Source: Porphyra umbilicalis
Lineage: Eukaryota > Rhodophyta > Bangiophyceae > Bangiales > Bangiaceae
DNA length: 64,000 bases
Direction: 5' to 3'
Assembly (NCBI GenBank): GCA_002049455.2
Contig: KV918870.1
Location: 124,001 to 188,000, forward strand
Below, piece after piece: positions 30,382-40,458 of this stretch (its first letter is position 1; the number at the start of each line of letters is the position of its first letter). Made by a program: the position numbers and the translations under genes. The notes beneath the pieces are model-generated. The model saw only the letters and a list, made by a program, of their open reading frames with translations. It was not told the origin of the DNA and did not search any database.

Positions 30382-33300
30382 TCAGCAAAGCCCCATGGCC
30401 TCGATATGCTTGTCGTGCTTGGTCTTGCCGAGCTCCTTCGTCATCGGGTCCGCCACCATGTCGTCCGTTGCACAATGCTCCAATGTCACCTTGTCCGTCG
30501 TGATGGCCTCGCGCACAAAGTGGTAGCGAATGTCGATGTGCTTAGTGCGCTTGTGCTCGACGGGGTTCTTGGAGAAGTCAATGCACCCGCTGTTGTCGAC
30601 CTTGATGTTGATCGGCCCGCCCCAGATCGCTGTCCGCAGCCCTTGAGTTGCCACGCTTTGCACGAGCTTGTTGAGCCAAACAGCTTCCTTGCTGGCCTCA
30701 CATAGAGCCATGTACTCAGCTTCCATCGTCGACAGCGCCACCGTCTTCTGCAACTTAGAACCCCAGCTGACGGCTGCTCCGCCAAAGATGAAGGTGAAGC
30801 CCGTCGTCGAACGTCGCGTCTCGTGGTCACCCGCCCAGTCGGCATCAATAAAGCCTTGTAGAGCACAGGAAGAGTTCTTGTCGAAGACCAGCCCCTTGTC
30901 CATCGAACCCTTGGCGTACCGTAGAACGCGCTTGATCGCCGCCCAATGCTCCTTGCCGTAGCACGAAACAAACCGACTCAGCTTCCCGATAGCGAAGGCG
31001 AGGTCAGGACGTGTCCCGACCATCAGGTACATCAGACTGCCCACAGCTTCGCGGTAGGGCAGCGTGTCGTCGCTCTCGTCGGCCTTGACCAGCTGCAGGC
31101 CCACCTCCAGCGGCGTTCCGATCGGGTTGCACTCCGCCATCCCGAACTTCTCCAGCACTTGCGCCGCGTACTTGCCCTGCGACAGCTTGAGGGTGCCCAA
31201 CGCCTTGTCACGCCTAATCTCTAGCCCGAGGATGACCTTCGCCTCGCCCAGGTCCTTCATCTCAAAACGCTGGTGCAGAGCGTCCTTAATCTTGTGGATC
31301 GCCGCCAGGCTTGATGCCACCAACAGTAGATCGTCGACGTACACCAGGACGATGATGATTTCGCCGTCATCCATGAGGAGGTAAAGGCATGCATCCGGGT
31401 CAATGTTATTGAACCCTTGTGACTTGAGGAAGTCGTCGAGTTTGGCGTACCACATCTTGGGAGCTTGCTTCAGCCCATACAGCGCTTGGAGGAGACGACA
31501 CACCTTGTCAGGATACGTCGGATCGACATAGCCGTCTGGCTGCTCCATGTAGACCTCCTCGTCAAGGTCGCCGTTGAGGAATGCCGTCTTGACGTCCATC
31601 TGATGTAGCTCCCACCCGTTCGCCGCCGTCATCGCCAGGATGCATCGGATGGTAGTGAACTTGGCCACCGGCGCGAACGTCTCGTTGAAGTCGAGCCCCT
31701 TGATCTGCCGGTTCCCCATGAAGCACAGGCGCGCCTTGTGCCGCGTCGTGTTGTTCCCGTTCTTGTCAACCTCGTTCTTGACCTTGTACACCCACTTGCC
31801 CTTCAGCACGCGTCGACTGGCAGGGCGATCCGTCAAGCGCCAAGTCTTGTTCTTGCGGATGGCCTCCATATCCTCGTCCATGGCAATCTGCCACTTAGCC
31901 GATTCCTGCCCTTGAACGGCTCGCACGTACGTCTTAGGCGCCTTGTGAGCAACCAGGCTCACCGGGCGCCAGTACTCGACAGGTGGTCGCCGCGCTCTGC
32001 CGCTCCGACGCAGCGTGTCTTGAGAGCCGCCACAACCTTGATTGTCGTCCGCGGACTTGTCAGATCCATCGTCTTGCTTGTCATCCTTGTCGTCATTGTC
32101 AGCATCTACGTCTTCGCCGTCGCTTGTAGAACGCAAGCCCGTCTCGACTTCGACGTTTTCGTCTCCGGGGAGCTCCTCTGCAACTTCTGCCACCTCGCTT
32201 ACGTTCGTCTCGGCGAAAACGACGCTTCGTGCCTTGACGACCTTGCCGTCGTCGAGGATGACCTTGTACGCCTTGCTGCCGTCGGGATAGCCTAAGAAGA
32301 CGCCCTTCGCCGCCTTGTCGCCAAACTTGCCGTCGATGTGACTCTTGTGCAGCACCACCCAGCATGTCGACCCAAACACCCGCATGTGGCTTACGTCGGG
32401 CTTCTTCCCGGTCCACAGCTCAAAAGGCGTCTTGCCGACGGGAAGCGCCCGGCTGGTGACGCGGTTCTTGATGTACACCGCCGTCTTGATGGCATCCGCC
32501 CAAAGATCCTGATCGACGTCCTTGTGTCGCATCATGGTGCGAGCCATCTCCACGAGAACTCGGTTGAGCCGCTCAGCAACCCCGTTCTGCTGCGGCGTGT
32601 CGGGCACCGTGGTCTGGTGCGTCGTGTCGTTCTCATCGTGAAGAGCCTTGAATGCGTTCGACACATACTCGCCGCCATTGTCGGAGCGTAGGATCTTGAT
32701 CTTGGTTCCCGTGTGCAGCTGGGCCTTCGTCAGCCACTTCTTGTACTCAGAGAGCAGATCGCTCTTCTTCTGCAGGAAGACCACGTCGGTCCAACGGGAG
32801 AAGTCGTCGGTGAAGGTGCCGAAGTAGAGCGCACCGCCACGCGACGCCTCCGACATTGGCCCGCCCAGGTCCGAGTGCACGAGCTGCAGGCGCTTGATCA
32901 CTCGACCTCCTCCTGCACTAGGCATAGGCGTCATAGCCGCCTTCCCATACACGCACGGCTGGCAGACGTCCTTGACCGCCATGGAAGAGCACTTGAGTCC
33001 ATCGATGTCCTTGTTTTTGATCATCCGCTTAACGCCAGCCACGTTGACGTGCCCAAGGCGCTCATGCCAGAGCTGAAGAGAGGCCACCGCAGCAACATCC
33101 GACAGTGGGGCCATGTCCAGGTGGTAGAGCCCACTCTTCCGCGTGCCGCACGCAGCGACCTTGTCGCTAATCTTGATGATCGTCTTACCGCCCTTGAATG
33201 ACACTTCCGCACCACGCTCCTCCATCGTGCCGACCGACATGAGGTTGAAGCCCATGGTAGGAACATGGAGCACCTTCTCCAACTTGATCTTGCGCGTCTT

Positions 33301-34308
33301 GCCGTGTGCGATGACATTGAGCACGACGGTTCCGACGCCCGCCGTGGCTACGGACCCCTTGTCACCCATGGTGACGCTGCGTCCCGTAGTCGTCTGGTAG
33401 TCGTCGAAGCACCCGCGCATCCAGCACATGTGTGCAGACGCCGCAGAATCGACAAGCCACGACTTGGAGATGTCATCGGTGTCAGCCGCATTGCCCACCA
33501 AACAGATGGCGTCGTCGCTGTCGCTACCATCGTCAGCCGCAATCGCGGCCACCTTGTCCTGTCTCTGCTTCTTGGCCTTGAGCTCTGGGCAATCGTGAGA
33601 GATATGCCCAAACTTATGGCAGTAGTAACACTCGATCTTGGAGAGGTCACCACGGCGGCCTTGACCTCGATAGTTGGCGCCGACGAGTGCCATGTCGCCA
33701 ATGCGCTTGGTCGACGTTGACTTGTCCGCCTGCCGCCGCTCCTCCTGAAGCAAGCGGCTCTTGACAAAGTCGAGTCTCAGCTCGTCCTCGCCCTTGGCGT
33801 CGAGAGCCACCAGCAGGTTCTCGTACTTGGACGTCAGCCCGTTGAGGACACTCATAGCAACGTCCATCTCCGTCACCTCGCCGCCCATGGCCTTGAGGTT
33901 CTCGCCGAGGTTGCGCACGCGGTTGATGTAGCCCAGCATGCCCTCCCCGACGGTCATTTCGACGGTGTAGAACTCGCGTCGCGCCTTCATCTTGTTCATC
34001 AAACTCTTGCGCTGGAAGACACCTTGCAGCGTCGACCACATTTCTGCCGTCGTCTTGCAGCCCGACACGTGCTCAAGCTGCTCAGATCTAAGGGTGAGCC
34101 CGATGATGGCGCTCGCCTTCGTGTCTCGACGCTTCCACACCGCCAACTCGCGGGCATCCGCGTCCGTCGGCTTGCCGTCTTCTTCAAGCATATCGTCCAG
34201 GTCGCGCAGCGCGAGGACCATCTTGATGCGCTGACGCCACTCGTGGAAGTTCGTCTCCGTCAACTTGTCGATCTTGATGCCGCCCATGCCGGCAGCGCCT
34301 CCGTCCAT
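30382..34308 (-). CDS. Ty1/copia Gag-Pol polyprotein
   Basis: One open frame of 1,308 codons in the order expected for copia: a Gag N-terminal domain (UBN2-like, with ETNFHEWRQRIKMVLALRDL); a CCHC zinc knuckle near residue 230 (CYYCHKFGHISHDC); an aspartic protease near 284 (WLVDSAASAHMC); a pre-integrase zinc region (LWHERLGHVNV); the integrase core (YFGTFTDDFSRWTDVVF, RSDNGGEYVS); reverse transcriptase, with YVDDLLLVAS near 991; and RNase H (DADWAGDHETRRSTTGF, ALSTMEAEYMAL, KHIDIRYHFVRE). Integrase before reverse transcriptase is the copia signature. It lies in one frame, as in Drosophila copia and most plant copia elements. Confidence 0.95.
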   Translation of the reverse strand: MDGGAAGMGGIKIDKLTETNFHEWRQRIKMVLALRDLDDMLEEDGKPTDADARELAVWKRRDTKASAIIGLTLRSEQLEHVSGCKTTAEMWSTLQGVFQRKSLMNKMKARREFYTVEMTVGEGMLGYINRVRNLGENLKAMGGEVTEMDVAMSVLNGLTSKYENLLVALDAKGEDELRLDFVKSRLLQEERRQADKSTSTKRIGDMALVGANYRGQGRRGDLSKIECYYCHKFGHISHDCPELKAKKQRQDKVAAIAADDGSDSDDAICLVGNAADTDDISKSWLVDSAASAHMCWMRGCFDDYQTTTGRSVTMGDKGSVATAGVGTVVLNVIAHGKTRKIKLEKVLHVPTMGFNLMSVGTMEERGAEVSFKGGKTIIKISDKVAACGTRKSGLYHLDMAPLSDVAAVASLQLWHERLGHVNVAGVKRMIKNKDIDGLKCSSMAVKDVCQPCVYGKAAMTPMPSAGGGRVIKRLQLVHSDLGGPMSEASRGGALYFGTFTDDFSRWTDVVFLQKKSDLLSEYKKWLTKAQLHTGTKIKILRSDNGGEYVSNAFKALHDENDTTHQTTVPDTPQQNGVAERLNRVLVEMARTMMRHKDVDQDLWADAIKTAVYIKNRVTSRALPVGKTPFELWTGKKPDVSHMRVFGSTCWVVLHKSHIDGKFGDKAAKGVFLGYPDGSKAYKVILDDGKVVKARSVVFAETNVSEVAEVAEELPGDENVEVETGLRSTSDGEDVDADNDDKDDKQDDGSDKSADDNQGCGGSQDTLRRSGRARRPPVEYWRPVSLVAHKAPKTYVRAVQGQESAKWQIAMDEDMEAIRKNKTWRLTDRPASRRVLKGKWVYKVKNEVDKNGNNTTRHKARLCFMGNRQIKGLDFNETFAPVAKFTTIRCILAMTAANGWELHQMDVKTAFLNGDLDEEVYMEQPDGYVDPTYPDKVCRLLQALYGLKQAPKMWYAKLDDFLKSQGFNNIDPDACLYLLMDDGEIIIVLVYVDDLLLVASSLAAIHKIKDALHQRFEMKDLGEAKVILGLEIRRDKALGTLKLSQGKYAAQVLEKFGMAECNPIGTPLEVGLQLVKADESDDTLPYREAVGSLMYLMVGTRPDLAFAIGKLSRFVSCYGKEHWAAIKRVLRYAKGSMDKGLVFDKNSSCALQGFIDADWAGDHETRRSTTGFTFIFGGAAVSWGSKLQKTVALSTMEAEYMALCEASKEAVWLNKLVQSVATQGLRTAIWGGPINIKVDNSGCIDFSKNPVEHKRTKHIDIRYHFVREAITTDKVTLEHCATDDMVADPMTKELGKTKHDKHIEAMGLC

Positions 34309-34451
34309 GATGTCGTCTTGTCGTAGCGCCCGACCTTGCCGAGCCGTGCGCCTTGACCGTCACGCCCTTGAACCACCTTGACCTCGTCTTCTTCGCACTT
34401 GCCGCGACCGTCGCGACCCCAGCTGGCACACCTTGCTCTTGTCACAGCCCC

Positions 34452-34469
34452 GGCTCTGGGCCCATAACC
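34452..34469 (-). promoter_or_regulatory. Primer-binding site of the copia element, matching the anticodon arm of initiator tRNA-Met
   Basis: Directly inside the 5' LTR the element reads GGTTATGGGCCCAGAGCC. The part GGTTATGGGCCCAG is the complement of the eukaryotic initiator-Met tRNA anticodon stem-loop (CTGGGCCCATAACC), not of a tRNA 3' end. This implies priming from an internally cut (half) tRNA, as known for Drosophila copia. Confidence 0.75.
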
Positions 34470-34885
34470 TGTTGAAACGCAGTGGGGATAGGGGTTGGGG
34501 GACCACGGTGAAGTGGTTGAGTGGCTTGAGCTTGTGTGTGTGTGCCAACGTGCTTTGTTGGTTGTCCTAAGGATCGCCCGCCTCTCCCAACCGAGAGCAC
34601 CTCTCAAATAGTCCCCACCGGCCCAAGTGCTCCCCCCTCTCGCGCCCACACCGACGCCCACGCCCTCGCACCAAATCGAATCACTCACCAAATCAAAAGC
34701 CACTAGAGCAAAGCGAAGATCAAATCCAAAACATGCCAAAAGTAACGCCCCAAGATCACCCAACACGAATGTGTGCAACTTGACCACGTCTTGCAAATGT
34801 CCCATGTGGGGTACCATAAGGGTCACCGACCATCGTCCAACCGCGAACCGCCAGTGGAGTCGGCGACGAGCATCACAGTCCAACA
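34470..34885 (-). repeat. 5' LTR of the Ty1/copia element
   Basis: 416 bases, apparently identical to 29931-30346. The target duplication CCTAC follows on its right, where the gypsy gag region resumes. Confidence 0.95.
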
Positions 34886-36368
34886 CCTACTTGGTGCGTT
34901 CCGTGCTACCCCCCCGCCGTCGACGGTGAGGGAGGGCACTCGAGGTATTGACTCGAGGGCCCAACCGACTCCTGACTCGGCGGAGGGTGTGCAAGGCGGG
35001 GGAGCGGCGCGAGAGTTACCCCGGGGTATTGACCCGGGGTTCCCGACGCACTTCTCCTCCGCGACCGCTCCAGAGGCTGGGGGGTGGCCTACTCAAACCA
35101 CCCCGACACCCCCAACTCGGGTGGTGCCGCCCAAGATTGTGGTGAACCACCCGTACTACCAGGTGATGTTCGATTGTGAGATCTACGCGCTAGACAACAA
35201 GTCGGTTGCCTACACGCGGCGCCAGGCCCGTACTCTGGCCCGGCGCAAGAAGGAGGTGGCTCAGTCCTTCGGGGTGAACGACGAGTGGGATGGTTCCCCC
35301 CCGGCCAAGGTCTTCCAGTTCTTGCGCAAGTTTGCCAAGGCCTGTGACGTCAACAACCTCTCCGAAGGCGAAGCCTTCTACATCCTTCAAGACTTTACGA
35401 AGGAACCTCTCAAGTCAGAGGTGATGATGGTTATGCCAACTCGCCGGGCGGGTAACCCCGGCGAGGTCACTTCATACTTGGATCTCATCAACTGGATGAT
35501 TCGGCGTCACGTCGACGAGGCCTCGGTGGCTACTCTAGTCGAGACCCTGAACGTCGCGGTCCAACGGGACGACGAGGACGAGTTGTCCTTCGCCGAGCGC
35601 CTCCGCCGCCTCAACACCGAGTGCGGGTTCATGTACGGGGAGGGCGCCCTCAAGGGGCGCTTTGTGGAAGGTGTCCACCGCGCGGCGCGCGCCACTGTGC
35701 GCGAGCGCAACACCCCCGGCATGACTATGGCGGAGCTGGCTCGCGTCGCCCAGACTAAGGGCGACGAACACCGCTGGCTACGACTTGAGCAGCACAAGGA
35801 GCGGACCAAGGAGCGAGAAGCGCTCGCGGAGGAGAACCGTCTCCGGCGGCAAGCTCGTGCGGCCGCCCTTCCCCGGATCACTGGGGGGACGCGGGGTTAT
35901 CAACCACGGGACGCCCCTGTCCGGACCGTCGGGTCCGTGGGTGCCCCCACTCCGGGCCCCCGGTACGATGGATCCCGACCCAAGACTCCGGGCGGCTCGA
36001 CTCCCGGGGGCCACGACAACTCGCGCTACCGCTCCCGACCGAGGGATGGGCCTTCCCGACCCGAATCCCGGTCGGAAGAGTACCCTTGCTGGCAGTGTGG
36101 CAAGGTGGGCCATTGGGCCGAGGTGTGCCCCGACTTGGACGCACGCCTACGCGACCGATTGGCCATAGCCAGTCTGTGGTCCCCTCTCGGGACGTCCTCG
36201 GGCTCCCGCGATATCCCGCGAGCGGGCCGGCGAGTAGCCGTTGCCACTCCCCACGAGGACTCCAGCTCAAGCGGCGAGGAGTCAACGCCGCTTGAGAAGG
36301 GGGAACCGCGGACCGAGCCCGAGTGCGGACCCACCACCTCCTCTGAGTCCGAGGAGGGAAACGAGTAA
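34886..36368 (+). mobile_element. Ty3/gypsy gag region, downstream part with CCHC zinc knuckle
   Basis: The open frame to the right of the copia insertion contains a retrotransposon-gag-like helical domain (VFQFLRKFAKACDVNNLSEG, ETLNVAVQRDDEDELSFAER), an arginine-rich stretch and one CCHC zinc knuckle (CWQCGKVGHWAEVC, about 36090). It ends with a Ser/Glu-rich tail 50 bases before the pol frame opens. Treated as a fossil. Confidence 0.85.
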
Positions 36369-36418
36369 CCACCGGTGTTGGGCCCTCCCCGCGGCAACCG
36401 GTAGACCCAACCCGGGAC

Positions 36419-39400
36419 GTGGATAAGATGCCAGTACGCATCCTATCCCGACCCAAGGGGATCCGCCCCCGGGACGCACCCCTCCCGAAGGGGGTAAGCG
36501 GCCAGAATGTGGTGGCCATCCTGACGGGGTCCAACTACCAGGTGGCCAGTCGCGTCTGGCTGGACGCGGGGCGTGAGCTAGCCCTCCGCGTCATCGTCGA
36601 CACGGGGTCGGGTGTCTCCCTAGTACGGGAAGCGCTACTCCCCCCGGAGATGGAGGTGGCGCCCTTAGACGCGGCGACCGCCCAGTTGTTTGACGTGAAT
36701 GGGGGACTCCTCCCCATCACGGGCACCGTGACTCTTACGGTGCGAGTCGGCACTTACTCCACCCCAGTCACGTGTGGGGTAGTGCCGGGCATGTCGGTCC
36801 CCCTACTCCTAGGGACCGACTACACGGACGTCCATGTCCCTAACATTTGTGGGCCCAAGGGATACATCCGGTTACTAAACGGATGTAGGGTCCCCATCCT
36901 CCGTCGAGGTAAGACGGTGTCGTATGCCCGGGCGGACCAACCCCAGTCGGGGACCGCTAGTGAGGCGGACACCAAGGTGCACCTAGCACGCGAGGTGGTT
37001 ATACCCCCGAGGTCCCGAGGATACGTCCCAGTACAGACGTCGTTCCAAGGGAATGGGGTCATCACCCAGCGCCATCGGGTGTATGAGCGCCACCGCGTGC
37101 ATGTTGCAACTGGCACCATGGACTGCACCGCCAACCAGACGTGGTGGGTGGAGGTAACCCATACGGGGAACACGAGTAAGCGACTCCCCAAGGGCATGGT
37201 CATGGGGCATATGTCGGCCTACTCCGGTACGGTAGCCGCCATATCCCGAGAGGACTGGGCTGCACTCAGCCCCAGTCCGACCACCGCGCCCGACGCCACG
37301 GACCCCGTGGAGGAGCCCCACGTTCATACTTCGAACGTGCCCGAGGGGCTGCGGCCTCAAGTGCTCGTCCTACTGGAGAAGCACCGAGCCCTCTGGAGTG
37401 GGCACTTGGGATCCATCAAGGCCACGGAGCACCGGATCGAGTTGAAGCCGGGCTCCAAGCCCGTCCGGCTCAACCCCTACCGGATGGGTCCCCGAACTAG
37501 GGAACTCATCAAGGCCCAAGTCGACCGAATGCTCAAGCTCGAAGTTATAGAGCCCAGCCAGAGTGAATGGGCTAGCCCGGTGGTACTCATCCCGAAGCCC
37601 GACGGGAGTCCCCGGTTCTGCATCGACTATCGGCAGTTGAACGAGCGCACAGTACGCGACTCGTATCCACTACCCCGGATGGACGACTGCCTCGACTCCT
37701 TAGGGGATGCACAGTTCTTCTCCACGTTGGACTGCAACGCGGGGTACTGGCAGATCCCCCTAGCCGAGGAGGACAAGCCGAAGACGGCATTCACTTGCCA
37801 CTGTGGGACGTACCAGTGTACGCGTCTTCCGTTTGGCCTGTGCAATGCCCCTGCCACTTTCCAGCGGGCTATTGACATGATCCTATCCGGAGTCAAGTGG
37901 CAGAATGTGCTCGTCTACTTAGACGACCTCATCATCTTCTCCGCCGATGCCGAGTCGCACCTGTCCCACTTGGACACGGTGCTTACCTTACTCGGGAAGC
38001 ACGGGGTCACACTCAAGGCACAGAAGTGCCACCTCTTTACTAATGAGGTGGAGTACCTTGGCCATGTCGTACGGCACGGACGCTTGAGTGTTAACGAGAA
38101 GAACCTCAAGGCCATCAAGAAGGCCAGCTTCCCCCAGACCCAAACCCAACTTAGGAGTTTCCTGGGGATGTGCAACGTCTACCGTCGGTTCACGGTAGAC
38201 TTCGCTAAGACCGCGAAGCCGCTGAACAACCTAAACAGCGTAAAGCTTCCGAAGCTGTTGAGTCCCCCTACCCCGGAGGAACAGAACGCGTTCGACAAAC
38301 TACGCGAACAGCTATGCCACCCGCCCATCCTTGCGATACCGCGCAAGGAGGGGAAGTACATCATCGATGTGGACGCTAGCTACGACCAGCTAGGGTGCTG
38401 CCTACTACAGCAGCAACCCGATGGCAAGTACCTGCCCGTAGGCTACTTCAGTAAGGGCCTACTACTGGCGGAGAAGAACTACACCGTCACCGAGATTGAG
38501 GGACAAGGTGTGGTGTGGGCGGTCGGTTTACTACGACCGTACATCGAAGGCACCAAGTTCCTCATCCGGTGTGACCACAAGGCACTGAAGTGGATACTAA
38601 CCACGACGGCCTGCACCAACAATCGACTCAATCGTTGGCGCATCCTCCTCTCGGAGTTCTACTATGATGTGGAGTACAAGCCCGGCCCCCAACATGCGGT
38701 GGCCGACGCTCTGTCCCGCATCCCGACTGAGGGGCTGGACACGGGACCCATCTCCCAGGAGATCCCCACAGTCGGGGTGACCACTCGATCGGGGGCGGTA
38801 CTCGACCCCCGACTCCCCGAGAACAGGGAGACTGCCCGCATACCCCTGGGCGAACTAGTCCAGAAGCAGGCGACAGACGAGTTCTGTCAGGGGGTCAAGA
38901 AGTTACTTGATACCCCCACCCCCACGCGCTTCTACGAGAACGCAGACGGGTTGTTGTGCCGTCGCGGACACCGCGAGGGGACCCAGCAGGTACTGGTCCC
39001 CCAGTCCCTAGTCAAGGACGTATTACGGGCGGAGCACTCCTCCCCCTTGGCCGCGCATCCAGGTGGGACGCGCATGTACCAGACCCTGCGGGACCAATAC
39101 TACTGGCCCTCGCTGGCGATGCATGTGTTCGGGTGGGTGGCAGCTTGCCCCACCTGTGCTGAGAACCGGCTCATGGGTACGCAGAGTAAAGCGTTCATGA
39201 GGTTGTTCCCCGCGACGGAACCCTTCGCAGCGCTGGCCATTGACTTACTTGGCCCCCTGCCCAGGACCCCCGAAGGATATGAGTATATCCTAGTTATTTG
39301 TGACCGATTTACTAAGGTCACTCGGGCGGTCCCGCTTCGAGACATCACGGCTCTGGATGTTCTCAGCGCGTTCCTCGACACGTGGGTTGCTAGCTATGGG

Positions 39401-40240
39401 ATCCCCGATTCAGTTCTATCGGATAACGGACCCCAATTCGCTGCCGTACTCTGGCAAGGGGTACTCAAGACCCTGGGTATTGACACTAACTATGCCACCC
39501 CTTACCACCCACAAACTAATGGGCAGGTCGAACGGTTTAATAAGACCTTAGTTAAGCAACTACGCCACTACGTAATCGACCACGTAGTTACGTGGTCCCG
39601 ATACTTAAGCCTGGTAGTAACGGCTTACAATTCGCAAGTGCATAGTAGCACCGGGCAGATCCCCTTTGCGTTCGTAAGCCCCCGACGGCTTACTCCCGTG
39701 GTCCTCGAGCGACTTACAGCGGGTACCGACACCGGGGAGATAGTAACCCCCGGGCGAGCCAAGGAGAATTTCCTCCAGCGCCTTGACTCCCTTATCCCCC
39801 TAGTACGGGAGACCATGGAGAAGGCACAGGCCCGGTACAAACGAGCATTCGACAAGCGCGTACAGACTCGCCGCGAAGCGCTCCAAGTCGGAGACTGGGT
39901 ATTCGTGAACTCCCACGAGAACCAGGGGGGTCAGCTCGTCTTAAAGACACTGGGACCCTACCAGATCTTGAAGACAGACGGGCGTCGGCTTACCATCGAA
40001 AGTGACGATGGTATTCGGACCATCAATGGGAACCACGCCACCCGGGCCCCGGAACCACCCGAGGGGGACCCGGCGTGGGCGCGGGCACTGGCCGCGTGGC
40101 GGGTCCCGTCCCTCCCCTCATCGGCCAGTAAACCGATTGAGGCTGTCTTCGACCGCTTTGTCGGACAGGGGTACGATGACCAAGAGCGACTCATGCTCAA
40201 GGTCAGGTGGTTCGGGTATGGACCCCGGGAGGACTCCTGA
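36419..40240 (+). CDS. Ty3/gypsy Pol polyprotein
   Basis: 1,273 codons in the gypsy order: a retropepsin-like protease (VDTGSGVSLV, about residue 60); reverse transcriptase (FCIDYRQLNERTVRDSYPLP; VYLDDLIIFS near 500); RNase H (YIIDVDASYDQLGCCLLQQ); an integrase HHCC zinc finger near 870 (with CPTCAENR); the catalytic core (AIDLLGPLPRTPEGYEYI; SDNGPQFA near 1002; YHPQTNGQVERFNKTL); and a C-terminal segment (VFDRFVGQGYDDQERLMLKV then RWFGYGP) that resembles the first strands of a chromodomain, pointing to a chromovirus. It is set apart from gag by about 50 bases and lies in another frame. Confidence 0.93.
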   Translation: MDKMPVRILSRPKGIRPRDAPLPKGVSGQNVVAILTGSNYQVASRVWLDAGRELALRVIVDTGSGVSLVREALLPPEMEVAPLDAATAQLFDVNGGLLPITGTVTLTVRVGTYSTPVTCGVVPGMSVPLLLGTDYTDVHVPNICGPKGYIRLLNGCRVPILRRGKTVSYARADQPQSGTASEADTKVHLAREVVIPPRSRGYVPVQTSFQGNGVITQRHRVYERHRVHVATGTMDCTANQTWWVEVTHTGNTSKRLPKGMVMGHMSAYSGTVAAISREDWAALSPSPTTAPDATDPVEEPHVHTSNVPEGLRPQVLVLLEKHRALWSGHLGSIKATEHRIELKPGSKPVRLNPYRMGPRTRELIKAQVDRMLKLEVIEPSQSEWASPVVLIPKPDGSPRFCIDYRQLNERTVRDSYPLPRMDDCLDSLGDAQFFSTLDCNAGYWQIPLAEEDKPKTAFTCHCGTYQCTRLPFGLCNAPATFQRAIDMILSGVKWQNVLVYLDDLIIFSADAESHLSHLDTVLTLLGKHGVTLKAQKCHLFTNEVEYLGHVVRHGRLSVNEKNLKAIKKASFPQTQTQLRSFLGMCNVYRRFTVDFAKTAKPLNNLNSVKLPKLLSPPTPEEQNAFDKLREQLCHPPILAIPRKEGKYIIDVDASYDQLGCCLLQQQPDGKYLPVGYFSKGLLLAEKNYTVTEIEGQGVVWAVGLLRPYIEGTKFLIRCDHKALKWILTTTACTNNRLNRWRILLSEFYYDVEYKPGPQHAVADALSRIPTEGLDTGPISQEIPTVGVTTRSGAVLDPRLPENRETARIPLGELVQKQATDEFCQGVKKLLDTPTPTRFYENADGLLCRRGHREGTQQVLVPQSLVKDVLRAEHSSPLAAHPGGTRMYQTLRDQYYWPSLAMHVFGWVAACPTCAENRLMGTQSKAFMRLFPATEPFAALAIDLLGPLPRTPEGYEYILVICDRFTKVTRAVPLRDITALDVLSAFLDTWVASYGIPDSVLSDNGPQFAAVLWQGVLKTLGIDTNYATPYHPQTNGQVERFNKTLVKQLRHYVIDHVVTWSRYLSLVVTAYNSQVHSSTGQIPFAFVSPRRLTPVVLERLTAGTDTGEIVTPGRAKENFLQRLDSLIPLVRETMEKAQARYKRAFDKRVQTRREALQVGDWVFVNSHENQGGQLVLKTLGPYQILKTDGRRLTIESDDGIRTINGNHATRAPEPPEGDPAWARALAAWRVPSLPSSASKPIEAVFDRFVGQGYDDQERLMLKVRWFGYGPREDS

Positions 40241-40316
40241 CACTATGTGGAGGACCTCCCGGCGGAGAAGGTCCGCCAGCACTGTGTGCGGCACCGGCTC
40301 ACAATGAGAGGAAGGG

Positions 40317-40324
40317 TATAAAAC
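40317..40324 (+). promoter_or_regulatory. TATA-like box downstream of gypsy pol
   Basis: The word TATAAAAC within GGGTATAAAACAAC lies about 80 bases after the pol frame. It faces rightward into a region whose only long ORF is on the opposite strand. It may be chance or an internal promoter. Confidence 0.25.
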
Positions 40325-40458
40325 AACTAACAACCCCCAGTACGGGGTACCCCTCGCACACACCCCCGACAATAGATCCAACCCAACTAGGGACAAGCCC
40401 ACAGGGGGCCGGGTCGCGCCTCACTGAGCGCCCCGGCGCCCCACTCAAACCTGGGTAC

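Larger units (their letters stand above)
29931..34885 (-). mobile_element. Ty1/copia LTR retrotransposon nested in the gypsy gag region
   Basis: A 4,955-base element in minus orientation, flanked by the 5-bp target duplication CCTAC (29926-29930 and 34886-34890). Its two 416-bp LTRs (29931-30346, 34470-34885) begin TGTTGAAACG, end CCAACA and show no difference I can see, so the insertion is very recent. Internally it carries one long gag-pol frame (30382-34308), a primer-binding site next to the 5' LTR and a purine stretch (AAGGAGGAG in element orientation) next to the 3' LTR. It looks whole. Confidence 0.95.
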
